Assembly (NCBI GenBank): GCA_023421135.1
Contig: JAEZUG010000097.1
Coordinates: forward strand, 1-63,419
Direction: 5' to 3'
Length of the DNA stretch: 63,419 nt
DNA from: Candidatus Cloacimonadota bacterium
GTDB taxonomy: Bacteria > Cloacimonadota > Cloacimonadia > Cloacimonadales > Cloacimonadaceae
The position numbers were made by a program, and so were the translations under genes. A model generated the notes under the pieces. The model searched no databases and had not been told where the DNA came from. It worked only from the letters and a program-made list of their open reading frames with translations. Of this stretch, positions 43,601 to 51,810 are shown one piece after another; position 1 is the stretch's first letter, and every line of letters begins with the position of its first letter.

Positions 43601-45248
43601 AGCCAATCAGACTATCACCATTAGCCTCAACAGCACCGGTCTTAACCCAGACACCTACAACTCCACCATCACTGTCACCAGCAACAGCGCTACCAATTCC
43701 TCCTTCACTATCCCCGTAGCCCTGACGGTTCTGGCTCCCACTCCAGAGATCAACGTGAGTGTGAATAGCCTGGCATTTGGCACTCAGATGATCAACACCA
43801 GCCAAAACCAAAGCTTCCAGATCAGCAACACCGGAAATGGTACCCTGAGCGGAAACATCAGCACTCCTGCAGGTTACACGGTTGCCTTGGCTGCCAGCCC
43901 GGAGAGTCCCGCCAAAACAGATGCTCAGAAGCCAGAACGCTCCCTGCCTCAGGACAGAAACACCCTGGCATACACCGTGGGAACAGGAGCCACCAAGACC
44001 TTCACGCTCACTTTCACGCCCACCGCGGTGCAAGCCTACAACGGTAACGTGACCATCACCCATAATGCTGCCGGGAACAGCAAAACCATCGCCCTGAGCG
44101 GACAAGGCGGCAAGCCCACTATCGGCTTCTCTGCCACCAGTTTCAGCAAGAATCTGGCTCCCGGACAGACGGATTCTCAAGTCTTGACCCTCTCCAACAG
44201 CGGCAACCTTGCTCTGAATTACTCTCTGGCCATCTCCGGATTCCCCACTTGGTTAAACATGGGCGGAAACACCACCCTCGCCGGCAGCATCGCCGCAGGA
44301 GCCTCTGCCCAGGATATCACCCTCAGCTACAACGCTACCGGCCTGGCTCCCGGAAACTACAACGCCACAATCGTCTGCAGTTCAAACGATCCCGCCACTC
44401 TCAGCCAGAATATCTCCGTGGCTCTGACCGTGAGAATCCCGATTGCCATCACTGCTCCCAACACCGGATTCACTTGGCCGGGTGGAGCCTTGAGAAACAT
44501 CAGCTTTGGCTACTCCGGCACCGGCAGTTCCGTGGAGCTCTTCCATTCCTTTGACAACGGCAACACCTGGAGCTCCGGCACTGTGATCAACGTGGTAAGC
44601 GGCACAAACACCTATGGCTGGATCGTGCCCAACAACCCCTCCACGACCTGTAAAATCAAGCTGGTCGATAGCGTGGCGCCCAATGCCGAAAGGATCTCCA
44701 ACGTCTTCACAATCTCCGCTCCGGCCCAGCCTTTGATCACGATCACAGCTCCCACCAGCGGAGTAAGCTGGGAGATTGAAGAAAGCTACAACATCACCTG
44801 GACTCATTTGCTCTTGCACCCGGAAGTGGAGCTCTTTTACAGCCTGGACAACGGCTCAAGCTGGAGCCCCATCGCCACGGTTCCCGCCGCAGATCTCTCC
44901 TACTCCTGGCTCTGCCCTGCCACTCCTTCCTCTCAAGCCAAGATCAGAATCTGGGATGCCATGGATCACAACAGCATGGCAATCAGCAACTTGTTTGCGC
45001 TGATCAACCCCGCACCACCTTCCATACCCCAGGATCTGACCATCAGTTATCTGGAGGGAAATGTGACTTTGAGCTGGAGCGCTTCGACCGGAAATCCCAC
45101 CGGATACCGGATTTATCGCAGCAGCGGCGTGGATTTCCTGCCAGAGGATACAGAACTGGTGGAGACCAGACCAGCCACAGAGACATCCATCACGATTCCC
45201 GCCTCCACGAGCAAAGCCTTCTACCGGGTAATTGCTTACAGGAATTGA
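40680..45248 (+). CDS. M6-family (immune inhibitor A-like) secreted metalloprotease, no T9SS domain seen
   Basis: Protein of 1522 residues with a signal peptide (about 1-26). The catalytic M6 domain has the zinc motif VICHEFFHTLGAPDLYHY (HExxH at about 313-317) and the family's N-terminal block YHNWLHDKDGYTI. After it come an Ig-like domain (PTCEITSPADEAV ... RVEFYLDGS, about 520-600), a MAM-like domain (EGFESGNF ... CAWLDHIIFPP, about 605-740), another MAM-like segment (about 785-955), HYDIN/ASH-like and BACON-like beta domains (about 1020-1255), two Ser-Thr-rich sandwich domains and a final fibronectin-III domain ending FYRVIAYRN. No PNP-type sorting domain is present, unlike the other large secreted proteins here, so it may leave by another route or lack surface anchoring. 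SD AAGGAGA before ATG 40680. Confidence 0.88.
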   Translation: MRSFLCSTGAMLIMALLLSILPLSGAYLTFMPTTVTQPDGTRLECFASGDEYHNWLHDKDGYTIIQDQSTGYYSYAQRSGEEIVASELIAGRDNPAMRGLAPNINISREAYRELRNTRFQMPDTRDAPTTGTINNLVVFIRFSGEAEFGQNISTYDGWFNTGASSQKGYFQEASYGQLTVNTTFYPAPTGGYVVSWQDSHARGYFQPYNASTNTIGYQNDDQRTDREFDLLEAAIAGVGSAVPADLVIDSDNDGQVDNVVFIVSGSAGAWSSLLWPHRWSIYDRTVTLRGKRVYDFNFQLKDFLAGSNVGVICHEFFHTLGAPDLYHYNESVFTPVGSWDLMENNTNPPQHMGAFMKWKYGDWIDSIPVITNNGTYTLNPLTSPTNNCYRINSPSSSTEYFVVEYRRKTGTYENSLPGSGLLIYRINTTVGEGNAEGPPDEVYLYRPGGTTSADGTVSSANYSSSVGRTAINATTNPTPFLTSGAAGGLDLSGIGAAGTTISFTNNGGINAGTPTCEITSPADEAVFNLGESITVNVTATDSRSVSRVEFYLDGSASPTYTDSSSPYSWVWNTSSSTGGVHSIMAKVIDNQNLFATDQISISLLAPAHEGFESGNFSTYLWSNISSSPWTVQTAEKLSGSYAAKSGTIIDGGQTTLSLNLNINTAGNISFYFKTSSESSYDFLRFYIDGVEQGSWSGEVSWTLVSFPVTAGLKTFTWIYSKDGSVSSGSDCAWLDHIIFPPHAVLNPPTITWNPSSITQELLPNATASQTLQIGNSGDQTLNYTCSLPTGSSVVLNESFENAGSIPTGWAQENVSGDIAPWIFATGGYNSNPSAAYDGTYNARLYKASSTASVTRLMTPAMNLNGAASASLSFWHTQALWVSDQDELRVYYRTSSSGSWTLLASYTNSITTWTEETISLPNLTGTYQIGFEGTAKYGWGVCLDKVVVTAQMGATTPWITLNGGLSASGSIADGGANQTITISLNSTGLNPDTYNSTITVTSNSATNSSFTIPVALTVLAPTPEINVSVNSLAFGTQMINTSQNQSFQISNTGNGTLSGNISTPAGYTVALAASPESPAKTDAQKPERSLPQDRNTLAYTVGTGATKTFTLTFTPTAVQAYNGNVTITHNAAGNSKTIALSGQGGKPTIGFSATSFSKNLAPGQTDSQVLTLSNSGNLALNYSLAISGFPTWLNMGGNTTLAGSIAAGASAQDITLSYNATGLAPGNYNATIVCSSNDPATLSQNISVALTVRIPIAITAPNTGFTWPGGALRNISFGYSGTGSSVELFHSFDNGNTWSSGTVINVVSGTNTYGWIVPNNPSTTCKIKLVDSVAPNAERISNVFTISAPAQPLITITAPTSGVSWEIEESYNITWTHLLLHPEVELFYSLDNGSSWSPIATVPAADLSYSWLCPATPSSQAKIRIWDAMDHNSMAISNLFALINPAPPSIPQDLTISYLEGNVTLSWSASTGNPTGYRIYRSSGVDFLPEDTELVETRPATETSITIPASTSKAFYRVIAYRN

Positions 45249-45287
45249 ACTAAGCCGGGCGCATGACGTCTGATAGACTTGTCTATA

Positions 45288-45319
45288 GGGATCGCACCTT
45301 GCTGCGATCCCTTCTTTTT
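45288..45319 (+). terminator. Rho-independent terminator of the M6 protease gene
   Basis: Stem GGGATCGCA (45288-45296)/TGCGATCCC (45303-45311) followed by TTCTTTTT. Confidence 0.9.
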
Positions 45320-45355
45320 CCTCTGCTGAACCTCTCTCACTTGTCACCCCTTGGA

Positions 45356-45440
45356 AACGCATCTCATACCCATGTGACACGCATGAAGAATCATGGGTGT
45401 CACATGGGTGTCACATGGGTGTCTCATGGGTGTCGTATCA
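45356..45440 (+). repeat. 11-bp-iterated hairpin element, copy 3
   Basis: Conserved half AACGCATCTCATACCCATG ... ACGCATGA, then four units at 45392-45435 (CATGGGTGTCA, CATGGGTGTCA, CATGGGTGTCT, CATGGGTGTCG). Confidence 0.9.
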
Positions 45441-45501
45441 GAAGTGACTAGCGACAAGATGTCGCTTCCACTATCTCTGCTTCTCTCCGTCATTCCTGCG
45501 A

Positions 45502-45543
45502 CCGGGGTCCTCGCCAAACCGCTTGCGGTTTGGTGGGGTGGGA
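45502..45543 (+). repeat. 42-nt hairpin insert (CCAAACCGC-TT-GCGGTTTGG)
   Basis: It interrupts a repeat that is intact at 53551-53600. In the empty copy CCTGCGA runs straight into AGGCAGG; here the 42-nt insert with the CCGCTTGCGG core and GGGGTGGG end lies between them. Confidence 0.85.
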
Positions 45544-45717
45544 AGGCAGGAATCCATATTATAATGTGTCCTCTGTGGTTTAGAAAATCCGTGTAAATCC
45601 GTTCTATCTGTGTCATCCGTGTTCTATTCGGTAGTTTGCCCAGGTTGCGGCAGCAGCGCAGCTCTGGTCACTCCTAACTTCTAACCCCTAACTTCTAACT
45701 CATCGCCCCCTTTTGTA

Positions 45718-45747
45718 TTGACATAAACAGCGGGTCTTTTAGTCTTG
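45718..45747 (+). promoter_or_regulatory. Candidate promoter of the eight-gene operon
   Basis: TTGACA at 45718-45723, then TAGTCTTG at 45740-45747, close to a Bacteroidota-like TAnnTTTG -7 box with 19 bases after TTG. Followed at about 33 bases by SD AAAGGGAG and ATG 45780. Confidence 0.45.
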
Positions 45748-45779
45748 TTCTGAAAAATAACTAATAAAAGGGAGACGCT

Positions 45780-46355
45780 ATGAAAACCAGCCATGGTGGA
45801 CGCAGTTGGCAGCCGACACTCACTCTGGCCAAGCTCTTTGAAGAGCAAAACCAGTTTTTCGATGCGCTTGCAGCCTATGAACTGATCAGCCAGCACGATA
45901 ATTCCCAGGCTATCCGGGAAAAGATCGAAGCTCTGCAATTGCGCATCCTTAGTGATCCCAACAATTCCTACGATCCCCGGATCGAGAAGCTTTTCACTCC
46001 CGAAGAGCTGGCATACCTGAAGATATTGAACCATCAAGGTTTTGATAATATGTCCCGCGCTGTGGAAAAGCTGAGCGAAGGCGTTTCCGGCAATGACCTC
46101 TATCTGGAACTGGATGATCTGGATCTGCTCGACCCCGAGGGTGGAGACGACATTCAGGATCTCCTCAATGAAATCGAGCAAAACGCCCAACAGACCTTTA
46201 TTGAAGACCTTCCTGAAATCGAAGGCTACACTCTGAAGGATCTGATGACCGCACTTCTGGGACGTTACGATAAAAATCAGGCTCTCAGCGAGATCAAGCT
46301 CTCGGATTTCCTTTCCCTCTTTTTGGATCTGCAAAGCCTGAAACGTAAGGACTGA
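45780..46355 (+). CDS. Hypothetical protein with TPR-like N-terminus
   Basis: Protein of 191 residues, not recognised. The N-terminal 50 residues (LAKLFEEQNQFFDALAAYEL) look like one TPR-type helix pair; the middle (about 95-140) is strongly acidic (LELDDLDLLDPEGGDD) and the C-terminus is helical. No signal peptide or membrane segment. SD GGGAG and a candidate promoter lie directly upstream. First gene of an operon with a 56-codon gene, rsmD and kamDE, so a role in ribosome or general cell physiology is possible but unproven. Confidence 0.75.
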   Translation: MKTSHGGRSWQPTLTLAKLFEEQNQFFDALAAYELISQHDNSQAIREKIEALQLRILSDPNNSYDPRIEKLFTPEELAYLKILNHQGFDNMSRAVEKLSEGVSGNDLYLELDDLDLLDPEGGDDIQDLLNEIEQNAQQTFIEDLPEIEGYTLKDLMTALLGRYDKNQALSEIKLSDFLSLFLDLQSLKRKD

Positions 46356-46356
46356 T

Positions 46357-46527
46357 GTGAAACGAAAGATCGTTCACGAGTATAACCGTATCTGCGAGCG
46401 CTGCCTGCGTAAATGCAAACAGCGCAAAGAGGTGCATTTGCTCAGTTGTCCCCGCTACAATCCCAGGCCTATCCAGATGGAGATCAAATTCGTCTTTCCC
46501 AAGACGCCAAAAAAACCCAAAGCGTAA
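46357..46527 (+). CDS. 56-residue Cys-rich basic protein (possible zinc ribbon)
   Basis: A short frame from GTG 46357 to TAA 46527, one base after the upstream gene's stop and 13 bases before rsmD. It reads MKRKIVHEYNRICERCLRKC and continues with a Cys near residue 31, ending PKTPKKPKA. Four Cys (CERC, then LRKC, later SCPR) and many Lys/Arg suggest a small zinc-binding, nucleic-acid-contacting protein. The tight spacing, filling a 185-base gap exactly, argues that it is real. No family recognised. Confidence 0.65.
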   Translation: MKRKIVHEYNRICERCLRKCKQRKEVHLLSCPRYNPRPIQMEIKFVFPKTPKKPKA

Positions 46528-46540
46528 GCAGGACCTGTCG

Positions 46541-47086
46541 ATGCGCATCATCACAGGTAAATACAAAGGACAGAAGATTCTGGGAGTCCCCGGGATCAGC
46601 ACCCGTCCCACCACCGCCTTCAACCGCGAGACGATCTTTTCCATGTATCCCTATTACGAGGGCTACAGAGTGCTGGATCTCTTTGCCGGCACCGGGGCTT
46701 TTGGACTGGAATGCCTGTCCCGCGGAGCGGAGTGGGTGGACTTTGTGGAGTTTGCCACGCCCGCCATTGCCACACTTTTGGAAAACATCCAGAAGATGAA
46801 GTGTGGAGCGGATTGCCACGTGCATCGCCGCAGAGTGGAAGCCTATCTCAAGCTGCAGCACGAGCCCTATGATCTGATCTTTCTGGATCCGCCTTACAAC
46901 AAAGGGCTGGTGGGTAAGTGCCTGGAGCTGATCTTCTCCGGCAATCTGCTCCAAACCGATGGCATCATAATCGCAGAGCACTCCCCCGGGGAAGCTATCC
47001 CGCCGGAGTATCTGAGCCACCAAACTGATCATAAACAGGGTAAAATCACCTGCTTTACAATATTTGAAAAAAGCATAGAGGAGTAA
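46541..47086 (+). CDS. rsmD: 16S rRNA (guanine966-N2)-methyltransferase
   Basis: Protein of 181 residues, the normal length. Class I methyltransferase fold: the N-terminal RIITGKYKGQKI and RPTTAFNRETIFSM motif typical of RsmD, the SAM-binding DLFAGTGAFGLECLSRGA (about 46-63) and the catalytic motif IV FLDPPYNKG (about 112). Methylates G966 of 16S rRNA during 30S assembly. It lies in an operon with two bases to kamD. Confidence 0.93.
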   Translation: MRIITGKYKGQKILGVPGISTRPTTAFNRETIFSMYPYYEGYRVLDLFAGTGAFGLECLSRGAEWVDFVEFATPAIATLLENIQKMKCGADCHVHRRRVEAYLKLQHEPYDLIFLDPPYNKGLVGKCLELIFSGNLLQTDGIIIAEHSPGEAIPPEYLSHQTDHKQGKITCFTIFEKSIEE

Positions 47087-47088
47087 AA

Positions 47089-48648
47089 ATGCTGAAGCTA
47101 AACCTCCATCCCAAGACTGTGGAGCGTGCCCGAGAAGCCGCTACCCAGATCTGCAGAAGCTTCGATTGGCTCTTTAACGACTACAGCTCACTGGCCATAG
47201 AACGCACCGTTCTGCGGCTGATGAGCATAGACGGTGCCACAGAAGATGGCAAACCCCTGCCCAATCTGATCGTGGATAAGCTCCGGGAAGATAAGCTGAT
47301 AGAACGCGGAGCCGCCTATTGGATCGCCAATGCTATGGCGCAAACCGGCAAGAGCGCTCAGGATGTGGCGGAGCTCATCGCCGCAGGCGAGCTCGATCCC
47401 GGGCAAATTCCGGCTCAGGCACCGGATAAAGTCTTTCAGATCCTTAGTGTGGTCTCGGATCAGACTCTGGCGCATATCAGGGCTCAGAGACAGCATCGTG
47501 CCTCTCAGTTTGCCAAGTTCGGTCCCCGCCGCAAGCCTGCCATCTATGTGATCGTGGCCACTGGCAATATCTATGAGGACGTCAAACAAGCCCGGGCGGC
47601 TGCTATTGAAGGTGCGGATATCATCGCTGTGATCCGTTCCACGGCTCAGAGCCTGCTGGATTATGTGCCCTATGGCGCCACAACGGTTGGCTTTGGCGGC
47701 ACTTATGCCACGCAGGAAAATTTCCGCATTATGCGGGCGGCTCTGGATGAAGTCTCCGAGCAGGAAAAACGCTATATCAGCCTCACGAACTATGCCAGCG
47801 GACTCTGCATGCCGGAGATCGCTGCCATGGGTGCACTGGAGCGGCTGGATCTGATGCTCAACGATGCCATGTATGGCATTCTCTTCCGCGACATCAACCC
47901 CAAACGCACGCTTTTGGATCAGTATTTCTCCCGCATGATCAATGCCTATGCCGGGATCGAGATTCAGACCGGGGAAGATAACTATCTCACCACCAGCGAT
48001 GCCATCGAAAAGGCTTATACAGTAACTGCCTCGCAGCTTTTGAACGAGCAATTTGCCCTGCTCTCCGGGGTGAAGCCCGAAAAGATGGGGCTGGGGCATG
48101 CCTATGAGATCAATCCCGAGATCGAAAACAGCTTTAGCTACGAGCTGGCGCATGCGCTGCTCACGCGCACTCTTTTCCCGGATGCGCCCATCAAATACAT
48201 GCCGCCCACCAAGTTTGCCAGCGGTAATATCTTCAAGACTCATCTGATGGATGCGATGTTCAATTTCATCGGCCAGCTCACCGGACAGGGTGTGCAGCTT
48301 CTGGGCATGATGACCGAAGCGATTCACACTCCGCACATCGCCGATCGCTCTCTGGCCATCGAGAATGCCATGTATCTCTTTAATGCCGTGAAAAACCTGG
48401 GCGACGAGCTTTGTCTGGCTGAAGACAGCTTTATCAATGCCCGCGCCAATACGGTGCTGCAGGAAGCTGCAGAATTCCTCGAGAGAGTGGAACGGGAAGG
48501 TCTCTTTGCCGCCATGGCCAAGGGTGAATTTGCCGATATCAAGCGCCCGGAGAACGGCGGTAAGGGCTTGGATGGCGTCTTCCGCAAATCCCCGGATTAT
48601 TACAACCCCTTCCTCGAAAAGATGAAGGCGGAGCTGGAGTTATCATGA
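47089..48648 (+). CDS. kamD: Lysine 5,6-aminomutase, alpha subunit
   Basis: Protein of 519 residues, matching the about 516-residue KamD of clostridia. N-terminal LNLHPKTVERAREAA and the barrel segment with GATTVGFGGTYATQENFRIM, FFLGD-free family sequence through MGLGHAYEINPEIENSFSYELAHA, match the TIM-barrel subunit that binds PLP and substrate together with the cobalamin subunit. The enzyme moves the terminal amino group of D-lysine or beta-lysine from C6 to C5 in the lysine fermentation pathway; it requires adenosylcobalamin. Its stop overlaps the ATG of kamE (ATGA). I see no other lysine-pathway gene (kdd, kce, kal) in the window. Confidence 0.93.
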   Translation: MLKLNLHPKTVERAREAATQICRSFDWLFNDYSSLAIERTVLRLMSIDGATEDGKPLPNLIVDKLREDKLIERGAAYWIANAMAQTGKSAQDVAELIAAGELDPGQIPAQAPDKVFQILSVVSDQTLAHIRAQRQHRASQFAKFGPRRKPAIYVIVATGNIYEDVKQARAAAIEGADIIAVIRSTAQSLLDYVPYGATTVGFGGTYATQENFRIMRAALDEVSEQEKRYISLTNYASGLCMPEIAAMGALERLDLMLNDAMYGILFRDINPKRTLLDQYFSRMINAYAGIEIQTGEDNYLTTSDAIEKAYTVTASQLLNEQFALLSGVKPEKMGLGHAYEINPEIENSFSYELAHALLTRTLFPDAPIKYMPPTKFASGNIFKTHLMDAMFNFIGQLTGQGVQLLGMMTEAIHTPHIADRSLAIENAMYLFNAVKNLGDELCLAEDSFINARANTVLQEAAEFLERVEREGLFAAMAKGEFADIKRPENGGKGLDGVFRKSPDYYNPFLEKMKAELELS

Positions 48649-49388
48649 AAAAAGAACTGATCCGTCCCTATGGGGATACACATAACGACGGCAGAATGCA
48701 GCTTTCCTTCAGTCTGCCCGTCTCTGCCGATGAATATGGCAAGGAAGCCGCCCGCTTGCTGCTGAAGCAGATGGGCTTTGATGATATCGAAGTCTGCGGA
48801 GTGCGGGATCTGAACGAAGGTTTTGCTCAGTTCATCGTCTATGCCACATCCCCTGCTGCGGTTGATCCCAAGCAGATCAAGGTGAAGATCGTCGAGACCG
48901 AAGTGATGGATATGGACACCACGGACGAGTATATCTCCGAGCATATCGGCCGAGAGATCACCGTGGTGGGCGCTTGTATCGAAAGCGACGCTCATACCGT
49001 GGGAATCGATGCCATCATGAATATGAAGGGTTACAACCACCGTTACGGCCTGGAACGCTATCAATACATCAATGCCATCAATCTGGGAGCGCAGGTGCCT
49101 TCTGAGGAACTTCTGCGCCGAGCCCGGGAAGAAAAAGCCGATGCCGTATTGGTCTCACAGGTGGTGACGCAGAAGAATATCCACATCAAGAACCTCACCA
49201 AGCTTATAGAACTGGCGGAAGCCGAAGGCCTGCGCAGCAGCATGCTCTTTATCTGCGGAGGTCCCAGAATCTCTCATGAACTGGCCATCGAGCTGGGCTA
49301 TGACGCTGGTTTTGGTACCGGAAGCTATTCCACAGACGTTGCCAGCTTCATTGCCATTACCATGGCAGAACGGAAAGCCAAGCGTTGA
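48645..49388 (+). CDS. kamE: Lysine 5,6-aminomutase, beta (cobalamin-binding) subunit
   Basis: Protein of 247 residues. The B12-binding motif reads ESDAHTVGIDAIM, its His being the base-off cobalt ligand. Lys 11 residues after that His (in MKGYNHRYG) sits where KamE has the PLP-binding Lys (His133/Lys144 in the clostridial protein), so both key residues are present. The Rossmann-like domain continues with NLGAQVPSEELLRRA and FICGGPRISHELAIELGYDAGFGTGS. Translationally coupled to kamD; its stop overlaps the TTG start of rseP. Confidence 0.94.
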   Translation: MKKELIRPYGDTHNDGRMQLSFSLPVSADEYGKEAARLLLKQMGFDDIEVCGVRDLNEGFAQFIVYATSPAAVDPKQIKVKIVETEVMDMDTTDEYISEHIGREITVVGACIESDAHTVGIDAIMNMKGYNHRYGLERYQYINAINLGAQVPSEELLRRAREEKADAVLVSQVVTQKNIHIKNLTKLIELAEAEGLRSSMLFICGGPRISHELAIELGYDAGFGTGSYSTDVASFIAITMAERKAKR

Positions 49389-50674
49389 GCCTCGTTCTCA
49401 CCATCCTGGCCTTTGGCATCATGATCACGATCCACGAGCTGGGTCACTTCCTGGTCGCCAGAGCCTTTGGAGTGCGGATCGAGACCTTCTCGCTGGGTTT
49501 TGGCAAGCCTATCTTCAATATCGAGCGCGGTGGCACAAACTACCGCCTCAGTTGGCTGCCTCTGGGTGGTTATGTGAAGATGAAGGGCGAGAATCCCGAT
49601 GAGGAAGCAGACGATCTGCAGGACAGCTTTAAGAGCAAGACCTGGTGGCAGCGTGCCCTGATCGCTCTGGCAGGTCCCTTTGCCAATCTGATCCTGGCCA
49701 TTCTGATCTTTATCGTGTCTTTCCTCTTGCCTCAGCGCTTGGAAGACAGCCGTCCCGTGATCTCCCAAGTCGAAGGCATCTGGGCAAGTAAGCTTTTGCC
49801 CGGAGATTCTCTGGCGCTGGTCAACGGCAAAGCTGTGAGAGGCTTTGGCGAAGCTATGTATCTTTTGAACCCGGTGAGGAAAAACGATCTGCGGATCGTG
49901 CGTCAAGGCAAGCTCTATTCCCTCAAAGTCCCGGGAGCAGAAAAGGATTCTCTGATCTCCAGCCTGCAACCCGTGGCTGAGGCGATCGTGGGAGATGTGA
50001 GCCCCGGTTATCCGGCCTGGAGAGCGGGACTCAAGGGCGGAGACCGCATCACAAGCGTGGATAGCGTGCAAGTGACAGATTGGTATCAGATGCGGGAGCT
50101 GATCATTGGCAGCAAGAATCGCTCCGTGCTGCTGCAGATCAGCCGGGGAGACAGCCTGCTCTCGAGGCGCATCACCCTGGAAGCCAATATCCTGGACAAT
50201 CAGAACACCAGGATGATCGGCATCACGCAGTATCAGCCGGTGCGCTACACCCATCACTACCCGGTTGATGTGGCGATCGGTAATGGCTTTGTCACTAGCT
50301 ACAACATGATTCTGATGAACTACTACGGCCTCTACCGTCTCTTCCAGAAGCCGGAATCTATCAAGAGCAATCTGGGCGGGCCTGTGATGATGGTCTCGAT
50401 GTCTCAAAGCGTGGGAGCCAAGGGCTTTGGATCCCTCTTGCTCTTCTTTGGCGGGATCAGCCTGATTCTGATGATCATGAACCTACTGCCTATCCCTATT
50501 CTGGATGGCGGACAGATCATGTTTTGCCTGATCGAAGGCATCTTCCGCCGGCCACTGCCATTGCGGGTGCAGGAGATAGCCCAGAGGATAGGTTTCAGCC
50601 TTCTGATCATGCTGATGGCCTTCGCTTTTTACTCCGATATTCAGAAGCTGGTGCTCCGGCTGATCAGCAGCTAA
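49385..50674 (+). CDS. rseP: Site-2 intramembrane zinc metalloprotease RseP-like
   Basis: Protein of 429 residues. TTG 49385 overlaps the kamE stop (TGA 49386-49388); the next in-frame ATG (residue 13) would cut the first transmembrane helix, so TTG is chosen. Zinc motif ITIHELGHFLVARAF (HExxH about 16-20), an early PDZ domain, a second PDZ-like region (about 200-265) and the family's LDG motif in NLLPIPILDGGQIMF (about 365). Cleaves transmembrane anti-sigma factors or leftover signal peptides. Ends 24 bases before tgt. No partner anti-sigma factor is in the window. Confidence 0.92.
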   Translation: MSLVLTILAFGIMITIHELGHFLVARAFGVRIETFSLGFGKPIFNIERGGTNYRLSWLPLGGYVKMKGENPDEEADDLQDSFKSKTWWQRALIALAGPFANLILAILIFIVSFLLPQRLEDSRPVISQVEGIWASKLLPGDSLALVNGKAVRGFGEAMYLLNPVRKNDLRIVRQGKLYSLKVPGAEKDSLISSLQPVAEAIVGDVSPGYPAWRAGLKGGDRITSVDSVQVTDWYQMRELIIGSKNRSVLLQISRGDSLLSRRITLEANILDNQNTRMIGITQYQPVRYTHHYPVDVAIGNGFVTSYNMILMNYYGLYRLFQKPESIKSNLGGPVMMVSMSQSVGAKGFGSLLLFFGGISLILMIMNLLPIPILDGGQIMFCLIEGIFRRPLPLRVQEIAQRIGFSLLIMLMAFAFYSDIQKLVLRLISS

Positions 50675-50697
50675 GTTACTTACAACAATAAGGATAT

Positions 50698-51810
50698 ATG
50701 TTTAGTTACAAATTGGAAGCTCAAAGCGGCAAAGCCCGCGCCGGCAGGATTCAAACTCCTCATGGAGAGATCCTCACCCCGGTCTTTATGCCGGTGGGAA
50801 CGGTCGGTTCTGTCAAAGCCATGTCGCCTCACGAACTGGAGATAGTGCAGGCTCAGATCATTCTGGGCAATACCTACCATCTATACATGCGCCCCGGGCA
50901 CGAACTGATCCGCTCCGCCGGAGGCCTGCACAAATTCATCAGTTGGAACCGTCCCATGCTCACCGATAGCGGTGGTTTCCAGGTGATGAGTCTCTCGGCT
51001 CTGCGTAAGATCACGCCGGAGGGAGTGCAATTCCGCAGCCATATCGACGGCAGCCTGCATTTCTTTAGTCCTGAGAAGGTTATGGAGATTCAGGAAGCCA
51101 TTGGCGCAGATATCATCATGAGCTTTGACGAATGTCCTCCCCTGCCTTCCAGCCGCCAGTATCTGGAGAAATCCCTCAAGCTCACTCTGAACTGGGCGGA
51201 ACGTGGCAAGATAGCCTTTAAGAACCACGAGAAACAAGCTCTCTTTGGCATCGTGCAGGGCGGCACCCATGAAGACCTGCGGCAGAAATGCGCGGAAGAA
51301 CTGATGCAGATGGACTTCCCCGGCTATTCCATCGGAGGCCTGGCGGTGGGAGAATCCAAGGAAGATATGTTCCGCATCACAGCTTTTCTGAACGATGTTC
51401 TTCCTCAGGACAAACCCCGCTACCTGATGGGCGTGGGCACTCCCAGCGATCTGCTCAATAACATCGCCCGCGGCGTGGATATGTTTGATTGCGTGATGCC
51501 CACCCGCAACGCCCGTAAAGGCAGCATCTTCACCCGCTACGGCAAGATGATCATCAAAGCTGCACGTTACAAGGAAGACTTCCGCCCCATCGACGAGGAA
51601 TGCGGCTGCTACACCTGCACCCATTTCAGCCGTGCCTACATACGCCACCTGATCACTATGAACGAGATCCTGGGCATGCGGCTCACCACCATTCACAGTT
51701 TGTGGTTCTATCAGGAACTGATGCAGATGGCCAGACGCGCCATTCTGGAAGATAGATTCGAGGACTTTTTGGCAGAGTATCTGCCTGTGCTGGATAGGAT
51801 TGTGGACTAG
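50698..51810 (+). CDS. tgt: Queuine tRNA-guanine transglycosylase
   Basis: Protein of 370 residues, typical. Active-site residues visible: Asp in LTDSGGFQV (about 90) and nucleophile Asp in VDMFDCVMPTRNAR (about 264). The zinc ligands lie in ECGCYTCTHFSRAYIRHL (CxCx2C, about 302-307) plus a later His. Replaces guanine 34 of GUN-anticodon tRNAs by a queuine precursor. ATG 50698 has SD AAGGAT. The start of the next gene overlaps its stop. Confidence 0.95.
   Translation: MFSYKLEAQSGKARAGRIQTPHGEILTPVFMPVGTVGSVKAMSPHELEIVQAQIILGNTYHLYMRPGHELIRSAGGLHKFISWNRPMLTDSGGFQVMSLSALRKITPEGVQFRSHIDGSLHFFSPEKVMEIQEAIGADIIMSFDECPPLPSSRQYLEKSLKLTLNWAERGKIAFKNHEKQALFGIVQGGTHEDLRQKCAEELMQMDFPGYSIGGLAVGESKEDMFRITAFLNDVLPQDKPRYLMGVGTPSDLLNNIARGVDMFDCVMPTRNARKGSIFTRYGKMIIKAARYKEDFRPIDEECGCYTCTHFSRAYIRHLITMNEILGMRLTTIHSLWFYQELMQMARRAILEDRFEDFLAEYLPVLDRIVD

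Larger units (their letters stand above)
45249..45779. other. Repeat-rich spacer upstream of the rsmD-kam-rseP-tgt operon
   Basis: No gene supported. Holds the terminator of the M6 protease (45288-45319), an 11-bp-iterated element (45356-45440), an AGCGACA/TGTCGCT hairpin (about 45450), a repeat TTCTCTCCGTCATTCCTGCG ... ATTATAATGTG interrupted by a 42-nt hairpin insert (45502-45543), TTAGAAG-type heptamers and a promoter candidate (45718-45747). Confidence 0.8.
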
